Of a DNA stretch of 21,534 nt, positions 1-5,315 are shown in pieces (position 1 is the stretch's first letter; every line of letters starts with the position of its first letter). Where the stretch lies: positions 1-21,534 of IMG/VR virus record IMGVR_UViG_3300031758_009963; one strand, given 5' to 3'. Under the pieces are notes generated by a model that worked only from the letters and a program-made list of their open reading frames with translations, made no database searches and was not told the DNA's origin. The stretch is from a virus. The translations under genes were made by a program, and so were the position numbers.

Positions 1-90
1 TAGAGTTTTCTAGTCGCAACCGCGACAAACATCTAAGTATAAATAACTTAATAATGTTCACAACAACTGCTTAGGTGTACGACCAAATTA

Positions 91-127
91 GTCCCCCGTT
101 ATGTTAGCGCCTAACGGGGGACAACTT
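91..127 (+). terminator. Hairpin terminator before the first gene
   Basis: A perfect 11-bp inverted repeat (GTCCCCCGTTA at 91-101, TAACGGGGGAC at 112-122) with a 10-nt loop is followed by AACTTTTTG. It probably ends transcription of a gene lying left of the window. No coding frame is supported in bases 1-217; a short GTCGC/GCGAC hairpin also lies at 13-26. Confidence 0.75.
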
Positions 128-159
128 TTTGATCCAGCTCCGGCCGGCTTGCGACACGC

Positions 160-188
160 TTGCGAATGTCTTAGGTTAGGTGTAGTCT
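160..188 (+). promoter_or_regulatory. Sigma70-like promoter for the 218 gene
   Basis: TTGCGA (160-165) and TAGTCT (183-188) are separated by 17 nt. The stretch from the -35 box to the -10 box is almost the same as the promoter at 631-660. The element GCGACACGC lies directly upstream (151-159) and recurs before the promoter at 4391. GATCCA lies at 131. Confidence 0.65.
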
Positions 189-217
189 TTTAGTGTCCCG
201 AATGAAAGGAAATCCAA

Positions 218-562
218 ATGGGCGACAGGTCAAGAATTATTGTAACAAGCAAAGACTTTATCGAACCTATCCACCTTTACGGCCACTGGTCAGGAACAGA
301 TAATGTGCTTGCCGTAGTAGATGTTTTATCGAGAACAGATAGAATTGGCGACCCTGCTTATCTAACTGCTCAACTTTTCTATGAGTTTTCTACACGGGCT
401 AACTATGACGGAAACCTAAGTTTCGGTATTAGCGTGGGAGAGAACCGATTTTTCGCTGACGACAATGAAGCAATTATTATTTCTGCTGACGACGGAAATG
501 TTGTCTATCGAGAAGTTGTCTATACAAAGCAAGAGTTTTTAGATACTGTTTTCGACAGATAG
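218..562 (+). CDS. Hypothetical phage protein, 114 aa
   Basis: I do not recognise the family from memory with certainty. The ATG at 218 is preceded by GAAAGGAAA at a normal distance, and the gene has its own promoter (160-188). The protein is soluble and acidic, with a pattern of alternating beta-type segments (IIVTSKDF near the start, then HLYGHWSGTD). It has no signal peptide, membrane segment or cysteine motif. The HLYGHWSG segment resembles conserved hypothetical proteins I associate with actinophages, but I cannot name a function. It is followed by a spacer carrying AAGCTT, AGATCT and a second promoter, so it looks monocistronic. Real gene likely; function unknown. Confidence 0.8.
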   Translation: MGDRSRIIVTSKDFIEPIHLYGHWSGTDNVLAVVDVLSRTDRIGDPAYLTAQLFYEFSTRANYDGNLSFGISVGENRFFADDNEAIIISADDGNVVYREVVYTKQEFLDTVFDR

Positions 563-630
563 GCCGTAGCCTATCTGCTCACCAAGCTTAGAGATCTCTA
601 CAACACGATCCAATTTAGTTTGGTGAAATG

Positions 631-660
631 TTGCGAAATGTCTTAGGTGTAATGTAGTCT
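631..660 (+). promoter_or_regulatory. Sigma70-like promoter for the 683-1215 genes
   Basis: TTGCGA (631-636) and TAGTCT (655-660) are separated by 18 nt. Both boxes and the ATGTCTTAGG segment after the -35 box match the promoter at 160-188. GATCCA begins 24 nt before the -35 box (607-612). Confidence 0.65.
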
Positions 661-682
661 GTAATTCTACGAAAGGAAATAA

Positions 683-868
683 ATGCTAGCCGAAATTATT
701 ACTGCCAAGATTGTTGCCAAAGTTGCGACCAAAGTATTAGCCCCTATCTCAACCGAACACAAGTCATTAGAAATTGCTTACAAAGTTGTATCTGCCTTAG
801 ACAATATCGGCATTAGCGATGTAAAGGAATTGGTATCGCTAAGAAAGACTAGAAAGGCGCTGAAATAG
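683..868 (+). CDS. Small alanine/lysine-rich protein, 61 aa
   Basis: ATG at 683 lies a few bases after GAAAGGAAA. The N-terminal half (residues 1-25, MLAEIITAKIVAKVATKVLA) is strongly amphipathic with alternating alanine, valine and lysine and could form a helix. The C-terminus is basic (LRKTRKALK). No known domain is visible. It is first in a tight run with the next two reading frames: its TAG overlaps the GTG of the zinc-ribbon gene at 868 by one base. Function unknown; membrane association or nucleic-acid binding would both fit and neither is shown. Confidence 0.7.
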   Translation: MLAEIITAKIVAKVATKVLAPISTEHKSLEIAYKVVSALDNIGISDVKELVSLRKTRKALK

Positions 869-999
869 TGCGAACCTGTTTAGACTGCCGAACGGAGCTT
901 TTACCGAGCGAATCTTTTCTATGCGACCCTTGCCATATGGACAGGGTAGTCAATAAACTATTTACACAGATTATCGATAATCAACCGAAAGGAAACTAA
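868..999 (+). CDS. Zinc-ribbon microprotein, 43 aa
   Basis: This 43-codon frame starts with GTG overlapping the previous stop and ends at a TAA that abuts the ATG of the next gene. That packing, and the Shine-Dalgarno GAAAGGAAAC inside its last codons, supports it as real. Two CxxC pairs are visible (C4-C7, CLDC, and C19-C22, CDPC), a treble-clef or zinc-ribbon arrangement, followed by an amphipathic tail. Phage microproteins of this type often bind zinc and a host protein or nucleic acid, but no partner can be inferred. No Shine-Dalgarno is visible ahead of its own start, so translation is probably coupled to the gene upstream. Confidence 0.65.
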   Translation: MRTCLDCRTELLPSESFLCDPCHMDRVVNKLFTQIIDNQPKGN

Positions 1000-1215
1000 A
1001 TGGCTAAGCCAAGCGTAAGTCTAGTGAAAGAATGGACAGTTGCTTATAACAGCGACCTAGTGGAAGTTAGTTATGGAACTGCGGTATTCGAGCAAGACTA
1101 TTGGAAAGTTAGAAACAAAGTCACCAAGAAAGTCACATACTTTTATGGAGAAAGTGCGTGGATGAACGCTAGGCGTATCGCTGCCGATACCGACTTTGGT
1201 GCGTGGAGTATCTAA
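1000..1215 (+). CDS. Hypothetical protein, 71 aa
   Basis: ATG at 1000 follows directly on the stop of the zinc-ribbon gene, with GAAAGGAAAC as ribosome binding site. The product is soluble, aromatic-rich (several Trp and Tyr) and probably beta-sheet at its N-terminus, ending in a helical segment with AWMNARRIAAD. I do not recognise a family. It is the last gene of the 683-1215 run and is followed by a strong hairpin with six T residues. Confidence 0.72.
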   Translation: MAKPSVSLVKEWTVAYNSDLVEVSYGTAVFEQDYWKVRNKVTKKVTYFYGESAWMNARRIAADTDFGAWSI

Positions 1216-1229
1216 CAAACACTAAACGA

Positions 1230-1277
1230 CACAAACATAGAAACAGATCTATTTATGTTTTTATGTTTGTGTTTTTT
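1230..1277 (+). terminator. Rho-independent terminator
   Basis: Arms CACAAACATA (1230-1239) and TATGTTTGTG (1262-1271) pair perfectly and are followed by TTTTTT (1272-1277). The loop contains AGATCT. Confidence 0.8.
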
Positions 1278-1323
1278 AGTTTTTGGTGTAGGCTTTTTAT
1301 GTAGTTAGGCGAAAGGAAATCAA

Positions 1324-1536
1324 ATGAACTCACTACAGGCAGAAATCCTAGTTATCAACTTGGAGTTTGAAATCAGCACAGACGGAAAGATGACTTTTGG
1401 CGAACCGGCTATGAAGTCATTGGGCCGGTTGCTCAACATTGACGCTTACAAGACTTTCGGTCGCGGAGTAAAGGGCCGGCAGGCTGCGTTAGCTTGGCTC
1501 AAGGAGCAAATCGCCGAGAACACACCGGCAGAGTAG
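1324..1536 (+). CDS. Hypothetical protein, 70 aa
   Basis: ATG at 1324 is preceded by GAAAGGAAA. The product begins with a strand-like, acidic segment (ILVINLEFEIS) and has a C-terminal helical half with GRGVKGRQAALAWLKE. No cysteine motif, signal or membrane segment is seen and the family is not recognised. It is probably transcribed alone: a terminator lies upstream and another starts 20 nt after the stop. A frame on the opposite strand (1446-1667) overlaps it and is not supported by any ribosome binding site. Confidence 0.72.
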   Translation: MNSLQAEILVINLEFEISTDGKMTFGEPAMKSLGRLLNIDAYKTFGRGVKGRQAALAWLKEQIAENTPAE

Positions 1537-1556
1537 AAATCTCCGGTCAATGTAAG

Positions 1557-1581
1557 AACCCCTGGTTTTCCAGGGGTTTTT
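1557..1581 (+). terminator. Rho-independent terminator
   Basis: Arms AACCCCTGG (1557-1565) and CCAGGGGTT (1570-1578) enclose TTTT and are followed by TTT. Confidence 0.8.
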
Positions 1582-1612
1582 GCTATTTTTTCGGAAAAAT
1601 TGATCAAAAATG

Positions 1613-1642
1613 TTGTTTGTAGATCTAATTGGCCCTTATAAT
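1613..1642 (+). promoter_or_regulatory. Promoter for the NlpC/P60 lipoprotein gene
   Basis: TTGTTT (1613-1618) and a consensus TATAAT (1637-1642) are 18 nt apart. TTGATCAA lies just upstream (1600-1607). About 80 nt of untranslated leader follow before the ATG at 1727. Confidence 0.65.
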
Positions 1643-1726
1643 TTAGACACATTGGTTTTCGGATCAATGTGACGGGAGACCCGACAATAAACGACCTGTA
1701 CTAACGCAAGGAAAGGTGGTCGCCAA

Positions 1727-2284
1727 ATGAAGAGGTTCATCACAATAACTAGTGTGCTCCTAATGCTAGTTGGATGTTCATCAGCTGCGTCCGGATACGA
1801 TCATAGACCTATGGTTGTTTCGGATCAGAAAAATAGTGTTGCGAATAAGTATTCTGACGATCCGTTGAAGCTTCATCGCAATACTGTCCGGATGAAGCAA
1901 GTCATCAAATACTTACGGACTAAGGTTGGAGTAACACCCTATGTGTTCTCCGGATCTTCTCCAAGGGGTTGGGACTGCTCAGGATTAGTTCGCTGGACCT
2001 ACCAAAGGTTCGGCCTAGAAATCCCTCATTCTGCCGATAAGCAAGCGCATATTGGTAAGCGTGTGTCCAACCCCCGAGCTGGAGATGTGGTTGTGTTTGC
2101 CTACAAGGGCAGTCATAGCTTCTACCACTCAGCAATCTATATTGGTAATGGAAAGATCATAAACGCTCATTACGGAGCAAGATCGACGATCATACAGCCA
2201 CTATCTGACTACAAAAATAGTCAGATCCGGTTTGTAAGGGTCATTGATCAGGTATCAAACAAAAAACCTGCGTTTGCTGGATAG
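1727..2284 (+). CDS. Exported NlpC/P60 cell-wall hydrolase, lipoprotein type, 185 aa
   Basis: Residues 1-16 form a lipoprotein signal peptide: basic MKR start, hydrophobic core and lipobox LVGC with Cys17. Residues 57-175 match the NlpC/P60 papain-like fold. Cys84 sits in the DCSG motif, His134 in FYHSAIYIG and His148 in INAHYG, giving a plausible Cys-His-His active set. Known members are D,L-endopeptidases that cut peptidoglycan stems, and the length is normal for a single-domain enzyme. An anchored, exported form is unusual for a phage endolysin, which is normally a cytoplasmic protein released through holin. It could be a lysogenic-conversion or superinfection factor, or a hydrolase acting from outside. 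The ribosome binding site is AAGGAAAGG. It is monocistronic, with its own promoter and terminator, and richer in GATC than its neighbours. Confidence 0.88.
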   Translation: MKRFITITSVLLMLVGCSSAASGYDHRPMVVSDQKNSVANKYSDDPLKLHRNTVRMKQVIKYLRTKVGVTPYVFSGSSPRGWDCSGLVRWTYQRFGLEIPHSADKQAHIGKRVSNPRAGDVVVFAYKGSHSFYHSAIYIGNGKIINAHYGARSTIIQPLSDYKNSQIRFVRVIDQVSNKKPAFAG

Positions 2285-2297
2285 ATCCAAATCAGCG

Positions 2298-2328
2298 AAA
2301 AACCGTAGCTAAATTGCTACGGTTTTTT
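2298..2328 (+). terminator. Rho-independent terminator
   Basis: A 12-bp stem (AAAAACCGTAGC at 2298-2309 with GCTACGGTTTTT at 2316-2327) and a 6-nt loop end in a T run. Confidence 0.88.
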
Positions 2329-2338
2329 GCTTTTGGTG

Positions 2339-2367
2339 TTGCTATTTTGTTATTTATTTGCTAACCT
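2339..2367 (+). promoter_or_regulatory. Candidate promoter of the structured RNA
   Basis: TTGCTA (2339-2344) and TAACCT (2362-2367) are 17 nt apart. The -35 box equals that of the promoter at 4391. The -10 box lies inside a small palindrome (TTGCTA at 2358-2363, TAGCAA at 2367-2372). Confidence 0.45.
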
Positions 2368-2373
2368 AGCAAT

Positions 2374-2500
2374 AAGCAAGTTCGAGAGTATCTCACTTGC
2401 CCGACTTGGTTTTTCATGTTTCACCAAGTCAGTAGTTTCCTTTCCTATAAAGGAACACCCCTAACTAGTTTTCTCTATTTTTCTGGTTGGGGGTGTTTCC
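2374..2500 (+). ncRNA. Candidate structured small RNA with an anti-Shine-Dalgarno segment
   Basis: No supported gene lies between 2285 and 2603. The region holds three hairpins in a row. The first is 2376-2400 (GCAAGT/ACTTGC plus GAGA/TCTC). The second is 2403-2430 (GACTTGGT/ACCAAGTC, 12-nt loop). The third is 2452-2500, where GGAACACCCCTAAC pairs with GTTGGGGGTGTTTCC through one bulge and one wobble. Between the second and third lies TTTCCTTTC (2436-2444), the exact reverse complement of the GAAAGGAAA ribosome binding site used upstream of most genes here. A competing stem (TTCCTTT 2437-2443 with AAAGGAA 2449-2455) could mask it and would open the third hairpin. A promoter-like pair lies upstream. 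No T run follows the last hairpin. That an RNA is made is inferred. Confidence 0.45.
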
Positions 2501-2552
2501 GTATCTGCGTGGCTAAGCTCACCGGCCGGCCGATCAAAACTTATTGAAATAC

Positions 2553-2580
2553 TTGGGAATAAATCCAAGGTTGATAGAGT
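2553..2580 (+). promoter_or_regulatory. Promoter for the 2604-3166 genes
   Basis: TTGGGA (2553-2558) and TAGAGT (2575-2580) are 16 nt apart. The -35 box is part of GGGAATAAATC, which recurs in spacers near 2784, 4646 and 9560. GATCAA lies 21 nt upstream (2532), after a GGCCGGCC site. Confidence 0.55.
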
Positions 2581-2603
2581 TATCTTTATTGGAAAGGAAA
2601 GTT

Positions 2604-2801
2604 ATGTTTGTTGAGAAAAAAGGCGATGCCGAGAAAGCCGAATTGTTTGCCCTTGGACTACTGAAAGATAAAGACCCATTCGGCGAAAGGCGACTTGTCT
2701 TAGTTCCGTGTAAGCACCCGAAGTGGTGTAAGACCCACGGGACAACACGGATTAGGTTGCGACAACTGAAAAATAAAATCCAAATCGGGAATAAATCCTA
2801 A
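2604..2801 (+). CDS. Small basic protein with Cys/His cluster, 65 aa
   Basis: The start is taken at ATG 2604 because GGAAAGGAAA stands right before it. An in-frame TTG at 2544 lies upstream of the apparent promoter and has no ribosome binding site. The N-terminal half is an acidic-basic helix. Residues 36-45 hold C36, H38, C42 and H45, spaced like a small zinc knuckle, and the C-terminus is rich in Arg and Lys (TRIRLRQLKNK), which fits nucleic-acid binding. The family is not recognised and the zinc site is an inference from spacing alone. Confidence 0.7.
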   Translation: MFVEKKGDAEKAELFALGLLKDKDPFGERRLVLVPCKHPKWCKTHGTTRIRLRQLKNKIQIGNKS

Positions 2802-2834
2802 ATAAACTTGGTTCTATTTACTGAAAGGAAGTAA

Positions 2835-2999
2835 ATGACTAATCAAATCCCAGACCCAGACCAGAACCCACTACTGAACCCTAAGTTTGACCTGAACACC
2901 GAGAGTGGTGTTAGGGGTTTCTTGGAGTGGCTCTTTGACCCCGAAGTAGATGAAGCGTTTAGACAAGCGTTTCCTATTGACGAGAGTGAGCAAGAGTGA
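2835..2999 (+). CDS. Small acidic, proline-rich protein, 54 aa
   Basis: ATG at 2835 follows GAAAGGAAG at a normal distance. The N-terminus is polar and proline-rich (QIPDPDQNPLLNP). A central segment GVRGFLEWLFDPEVDEAFRQ looks like an amphipathic helix, and the end is acidic (DESEQE). No known domain is visible. The TGA overlaps the GTG start of the next frame by four bases, so the two are probably translated together. Confidence 0.65.
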   Translation: MTNQIPDPDQNPLLNPKFDLNTESGVRGFLEWLFDPEVDEAFRQAFPIDESEQE

Positions 3000-3166
3000 G
3001 AACTAAACTAACGCCTGAACAGATCGCTGAACTAGACAAGTTCCAGACACGGAAGCTTTACGAACTTGTGTACCTGGCGATGGCCGCCGGACTAATTCCA
3101 TTCCAACCTAACCTTAGACTTAGCCGGAGAGTTAGAGTTCTAAAGAAGCAGACTAATCCGGAGTAA
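2996..3166 (+). CDS. Small basic protein, 56 aa
   Basis: The frame starts with GTG inside the GTGA overlap with the previous gene, a classic coupled arrangement, and ends at TAA 3164-3166. The product is helical (LTPEQIAELDKFQTRKLYEL) with a basic C-terminal end (RLSRRVRVLKKQ). No motif is recognised. The initiation site has no strong Shine-Dalgarno of its own (only GAGAG in the preceding codons), so coupling is assumed. It is supported by frame packing rather than homology. Confidence 0.58.
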   Translation: MRTKLTPEQIAELDKFQTRKLYELVYLAMAAGLIPFQPNLRLSRRVRVLKKQTNPE

Positions 3167-3207
3167 AGAAGCTTTACAAATTTGATCCAGACTTGCCGGA
3201 ATAAATC

Positions 3208-3235
3208 TTGCCTAATGTCGCAAGTTTGCTATAAA
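3208..3235 (+). promoter_or_regulatory. Promoter for the 3269 gene
   Basis: TTGCCT (3208-3213) and TATAAA (3230-3235) are 16 nt apart. AATGTC follows the -35 box, as in other promoters of this window, and GATCCA begins 24 nt upstream (3184). Confidence 0.6.
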
Positions 3236-3268
3236 CTGAAACCCCTAATCCCGAAAGGAAACTAACTA

Positions 3269-3457
3269 ATGGCTAAGTATGTAAAACACCTAAGTAGCGA
3301 TGAACTACTAGAACGCCTTGCTGATGAACTTGTGGAAATGCACAATGGAACTTACATCGAACTATCTACTTGGGAAACAGCAAGAGAAGTTGTAGAACGC
3401 TTCTACGAAGTTGATATTATTGTCGCAATTGGCGATAAAAAGAAAAGAAAAAAATAA
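3269..3457 (+). CDS. Hypothetical protein, 62 aa
   Basis: ATG at 3269 follows CCGAAAGGAAACTAACTA. The protein is mostly helical and acidic (LSSDELLERLADELVEMHN), then has a short beta-like stretch (DIIVAIG) and ends in a strongly basic tail (DKKKRKK). No family is recognised. A dedicated promoter lies upstream, and a new promoter-like pair follows the stop at 3479, so it is probably a single-gene unit. The lysine tail could bind nucleic acid, but nothing more can be said. Confidence 0.7.
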   Translation: MAKYVKHLSSDELLERLADELVEMHNGTYIELSTWETAREVVERFYEVDIIVAIGDKKKRKK

Positions 3458-3478
3458 TCAACACCGATCGATCTAAAC

Positions 3479-3506
3479 TTTGTAAAATAATCAAATGTGG
3501 TAATGT
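3479..3506 (+). promoter_or_regulatory. Possible promoter for the 3535 gene
   Basis: TTTGTA (3479-3484) and TAATGT (3501-3506) are 16 nt apart. Overlapping GATC sites lie at 3466-3473. The fit is weaker than for the other promoters. Confidence 0.35.
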
Positions 3507-3534
3507 TTAGATACACGGATGAAAGGAAACAACC

Positions 3535-3726
3535 TTGGAACTAGCAGACGCTTACAAGGCAGTAATCAGCGACATAACAAACGATCCAACTTGGCTAGAA
3601 AAACCAAAAAACAAAACCCTAAGAGTGCTGAACCAGCGACTTATGGAGTTAGAAACTATTTGGGCGATACCAGATGAAATCTGGCACGATAACTACGATG
3701 AACCTGATAAACTAGACAACGAATAA
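3535..3726 (+). CDS. Hypothetical protein with TTG start, 63 aa
   Basis: The start is a TTG at 3535, chosen because GAAAGGAAAC ends four bases before it and no ATG or GTG is better placed. The product is acidic and helical, with two Trp residues in the centre and a C-terminal DEPDKLDNE. I do not recognise a family. It begins a run of four close genes (3535-4277), each with its own GAAAGGAA-type site. Confidence 0.65.
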   Translation: MELADAYKAVISDITNDPTWLEKPKNKTLRVLNQRLMELETIWAIPDEIWHDNYDEPDKLDNE

Positions 3727-3738
3727 GAAAGGAACCAA

Positions 3739-3915
3739 ATGGATACTTTAGCAAAACAAATTATCGACAACCTAATCAGGACAGGTAAAACTGATAAAGA
3801 GGATAACGCTTATGCGTATCTTGCTGGTATGGCGTTTGCTATGCTCACCGATGAGCAGAAAAACGAATTGCTGGAATTCTCTGGAAAGGAACTGAAATGG
3901 GAATTGGAGCAGTAG
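3739..3915 (+). CDS. Small acidic helical protein, 58 aa
   Basis: ATG at 3739 follows AAGAAAGGAACCAA. The residues DTLAKQIIDNLIRTGK and AYAYLAGMAFAMLTDEQKNELLEF form two amphipathic helices. No cysteine, signal or membrane segment is present. It overlaps the next gene by 19 bases in another frame, and the ribosome binding site of that gene (GGAAAGGAA) lies within its final codons. Phage microproteins with a related helical pattern are common, but I cannot assign a family. Confidence 0.65.
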   Translation: MDTLAKQIIDNLIRTGKTDKEDNAYAYLAGMAFAMLTDEQKNELLEFSGKELKWELEQ

Positions 3916-4052
3916 GTAAAATCTTACTTATGCTTTCGGGTGAGAGCTTGATAGACATAAACTTACTTGCTATGGATGAGCAACTTATTAGTTTGATTTC
4001 TCTTGGAAAGAGTTATACTGAACTTATGGAATACCTAAACGAAAACTACTAG
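3897..4052 (+). CDS. Small helical protein, 51 aa
   Basis: ATG at 3897 is preceded by GGAAAGGAACTGAA, inside the end of the previous gene. The N-terminal segment GIGAVGKILLMLSG is moderately hydrophobic but too short and mixed for a confident membrane helix; the rest is acidic. It ends at TAG 4050-4052, 12 nt before the next gene, whose ribosome binding site starts at the stop. No family is recognised. The ribosome binding site and tight packing are the support. Confidence 0.6.
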   Translation: MGIGAVGKILLMLSGESLIDINLLAMDEQLISLISLGKSYTELMEYLNENY

Positions 4053-4064
4053 GAAAGGAAACTA

Positions 4065-4277
4065 ATGTTCGGGTTTAGAAAACACTACATCTACATCTTT
4101 GATTGTGTTGCTTGTGGACACTTCTACGGGGAGCAATCGCTAACTAGAACGGGTGAACTACTTTGTCCGTCTTGTGGAGCCGAGCAATGGAAAGACAGCG
4201 ATTATGTTGAGAAAATGCGAGTAAAGAAAAAGCCAGAACCCTTTGACCCTTTGCTAGCGTTTAGCGATTACATCTAA
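4065..4277 (+). CDS. Rubredoxin/zinc-ribbon-like protein, 70 aa
   Basis: ATG at 4065 follows AGGAAAGGAAACTA. Two CxxC knuckles are clear: C14-C17 (CVACGH) and C34-C37 (CPSCGAEQW), the usual spacing of a zinc ribbon. Aromatic residues precede the first knuckle (HYIYIFD) and the C-terminus is charged. Such ribbons bind nucleic acid or serve as protein-interaction modules in phage; no particular role is indicated. It is the last gene of the 3535-4277 run and is followed by two hairpins. Confidence 0.75.
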   Translation: MFGFRKHYIYIFDCVACGHFYGEQSLTRTGELLCPSCGAEQWKDSDYVEKMRVKKKPEPFDPLLAFSDYI

Positions 4278-4295
4278 TCTGCCACCGACTTAGAA

Positions 4296-4325
4296 AATCC
4301 CCCTGGATCATTCGCCAGGGGGATT
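4296..4325 (+). terminator. Strong hairpin, probable terminator
   Basis: Perfect 11-bp arms AATCCCCCTGG (4296-4306) and CCAGGGGGATT (4315-4325) enclose an 8-nt loop containing GATC. There is no long T run. Confidence 0.7.
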
Positions 4326-4356
4326 ATCTCTACCGGCCGGGAGATCCGGTAGAGAT
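4326..4356. repeat. Second inverted repeat abutting the terminator
   Basis: Perfect 11-bp arms ATCTCTACCGG (4326-4336) and CCGGTAGAGAT (4346-4356) follow directly on the previous hairpin. The right arm also belongs to a second near-palindrome, CCGGTAGAGATCTCTGCCGG (4346-4365), so two alternative stems compete. It may be a terminator back-up or a protein-binding site. Confidence 0.65.
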
Positions 4357-4390
4357 CTCTGCCGGTTGATCTGTGGCCGCGACACGCCAC

Positions 4391-4418
4391 TTGCTATGTC
4401 TGCCCTAACTGATAGGAT
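4391..4418 (+). promoter_or_regulatory. Promoter for the 4451 gene
   Basis: TTGCTA (4391-4396) and TAGGAT (4413-4418) are 16 nt apart. GCGACACGC (4379-4387) precedes it, as before the promoter at 160. GATCTG lies 23 nt upstream of the -35 box (4368). Confidence 0.58.
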
Positions 4419-4450
4419 TAGAGTGTCTGCCATTCGGGAAAGGAATGAAA

Positions 4451-4618
4451 ATGAACAAGGCTAATAAGGCAAGGCGTAATGCCGAAGCTTTGGCGTTGGA
4501 GATTATGTTGCGTGAGCGTTCACGCTCTAACGCTAGTGGCGTTCACGCTGATAAGCGAAGCAAGCGAGCAAGAACACGCTTGGCTAACAAGTCAAAATCT
4601 ATTCGGGAGTTTGACTAA
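4451..4618 (+). CDS. Small arginine/lysine-rich protein, 55 aa
   Basis: ATG at 4451 follows GGGAAAGGAATGAAA. About a third of the residues are Arg or Lys, spread over the whole chain (MNKANKARRNAEA at the start, KRSKRARTRLANKSKS near the end), with one hydrophobic helix turn (LALEIML). This is typical of a small nucleic-acid-binding or ribosome-binding protein, but no family is recognised. A longer frame in another phase (4479-4676) covers the same DNA and lacks a ribosome binding site. Confidence 0.68.
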   Translation: MNKANKARRNAEALALEIMLRERSRSNASGVHADKRSKRARTRLANKSKSIREFD

Positions 4619-4643
4619 ACACGATCCAAAATTATTTCTAATC

Positions 4644-4672
4644 TCGGGAATAAATCAAATAGTATTTAGGTT
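4644..4672 (+). promoter_or_regulatory. Possible promoter for the phosphatase gene
   Basis: TCGGGA (4644-4649) and TAGGTT (4667-4672) are 17 nt apart. The -35 region is the recurring GGGAATAAATC element, and GATCCA lies 21 nt upstream (4623). Confidence 0.42.
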
Positions 4673-4692
4673 GTAGTTAGTGAAAGGACAAA

Positions 4693-5217
4693 ATGAATAA
4701 CTACGAAAAATCTTATGACGAAGCAAAAACTAAGAAGTTCACCAAGCCTGAACTTTGGAGTGAGATACTGCCTAACCTTTGGCTAGGTGGAACTGATGAT
4801 GATGACCGAGTTGGTGATAAGCATTGCGAGTTTGATAGACCCCTAATCTCTATCAAGAAGCGAAACTTTGATAGCGTTTATACTTTCTATGCTCACGCTA
4901 ACCCTGTTGATTGGTTAGTAAAAGAGTTTAGATACGGATACTTTGATAGTGCTGATACTGACTTTGATGAAAAAGCATTTATGCGTATCGCTTACAACAT
5001 CTTTACTGATTGGAAGTCTGGGGAAAAGGTGCTAGTCCGTTGCCAAGCAGGTCTAAATAGGTCTGGCTTACTTATGGCGATAGTTCTAATGCTTGACGGA
5101 TACCAAGTCCAAGAAGCGATTGACCTAATGCGTGAGAAGCGACACGAGTTAGTTCTGTTCAACCCTAACTTTGTTGAGTGGTTGCTAGCCCTAGACACTA
5201 CTAACCCGAGTTGGTAG
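4693..5217 (+). CDS. Dual-specificity / tyrosine-type protein phosphatase, 174 aa
   Basis: The signature loop CxxxxxR is present as C117-QAGLN-R123 followed by SG, preceded by the strand VLVR, with a helix after it (LLMAIVLMLDG). This is the phosphate-binding P-loop of the cysteine phosphatase superfamily. Arg116 replaces the His usually found before the Cys. A candidate general acid lies among D85, D88 and D90 (FDSADTDFD). The N-terminal LPNLWLGGTDD matches the beta-strand opening of dual-specificity phosphatases. The family hydrolyses phosphotyrosine, phosphoserine/threonine, RNA 5' phosphate or phosphoinositides; the substrate here is unknown. In a phage it could act on host signalling or on RNA ends. 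ATG 4693 follows GTGAAAGGACAAA. Confidence 0.85.
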   Translation: MNNYEKSYDEAKTKKFTKPELWSEILPNLWLGGTDDDDRVGDKHCEFDRPLISIKKRNFDSVYTFYAHANPVDWLVKEFRYGYFDSADTDFDEKAFMRIAYNIFTDWKSGEKVLVRCQAGLNRSGLLMAIVLMLDGYQVQEAIDLMREKRHELVLFNPNFVEWLLALDTTNPSW

Positions 5218-5224
5218 TGTCTAG
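5191..5224 (+). terminator. Hairpin across the phosphatase stop codon
   Basis: The arms starting CTAGACACTAC (5191-5201) and ending GTAGTGTCTAG (5214-5224) pair perfectly and extend by further pairs towards a short CCGA loop. The stem covers the last codons and the TAG. There is no T run; it may terminate transcription or protect the 3' end. Confidence 0.6.
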
Positions 5225-5286
5225 GCTATGGCCGGCCGAAGCTTGGAGATCTCTGGAAACCGATCCAAACACGGATACAAATAAAC

Positions 5287-5315
5287 TTGCGAATAAGTTT
5301 GAGTTGTGGTTAGAT
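5287..5315 (+). promoter_or_regulatory. Promoter for the XRE-type gene
   Basis: TTGCGA (5287-5292) and TTAGAT (5310-5315) are 17 nt apart. GATCCA lies 25 nt upstream (5262). The spacer before it contains GGCCGGCC, AAGCTT and AGATCT. Confidence 0.6.

Noticed and set aside
2416-2547. 43-codon frame inside the hairpin cluster (ATG 2416)
   Set aside because: No ribosome binding site, unusual composition, and it runs through the stems and the next promoter.
2544-2603. N-terminal extension of the 2604 gene from a TTG
   Set aside because: It would start before the likely promoter at 2553-2580 and has no Shine-Dalgarno, while ATG 2604 has an ideal one.
4479-4676. 65-codon frame over the basic 4451 gene
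   Set aside because: No ribosome binding site; the overlapping 55-codon frame has promoter, Shine-Dalgarno and plausible composition.
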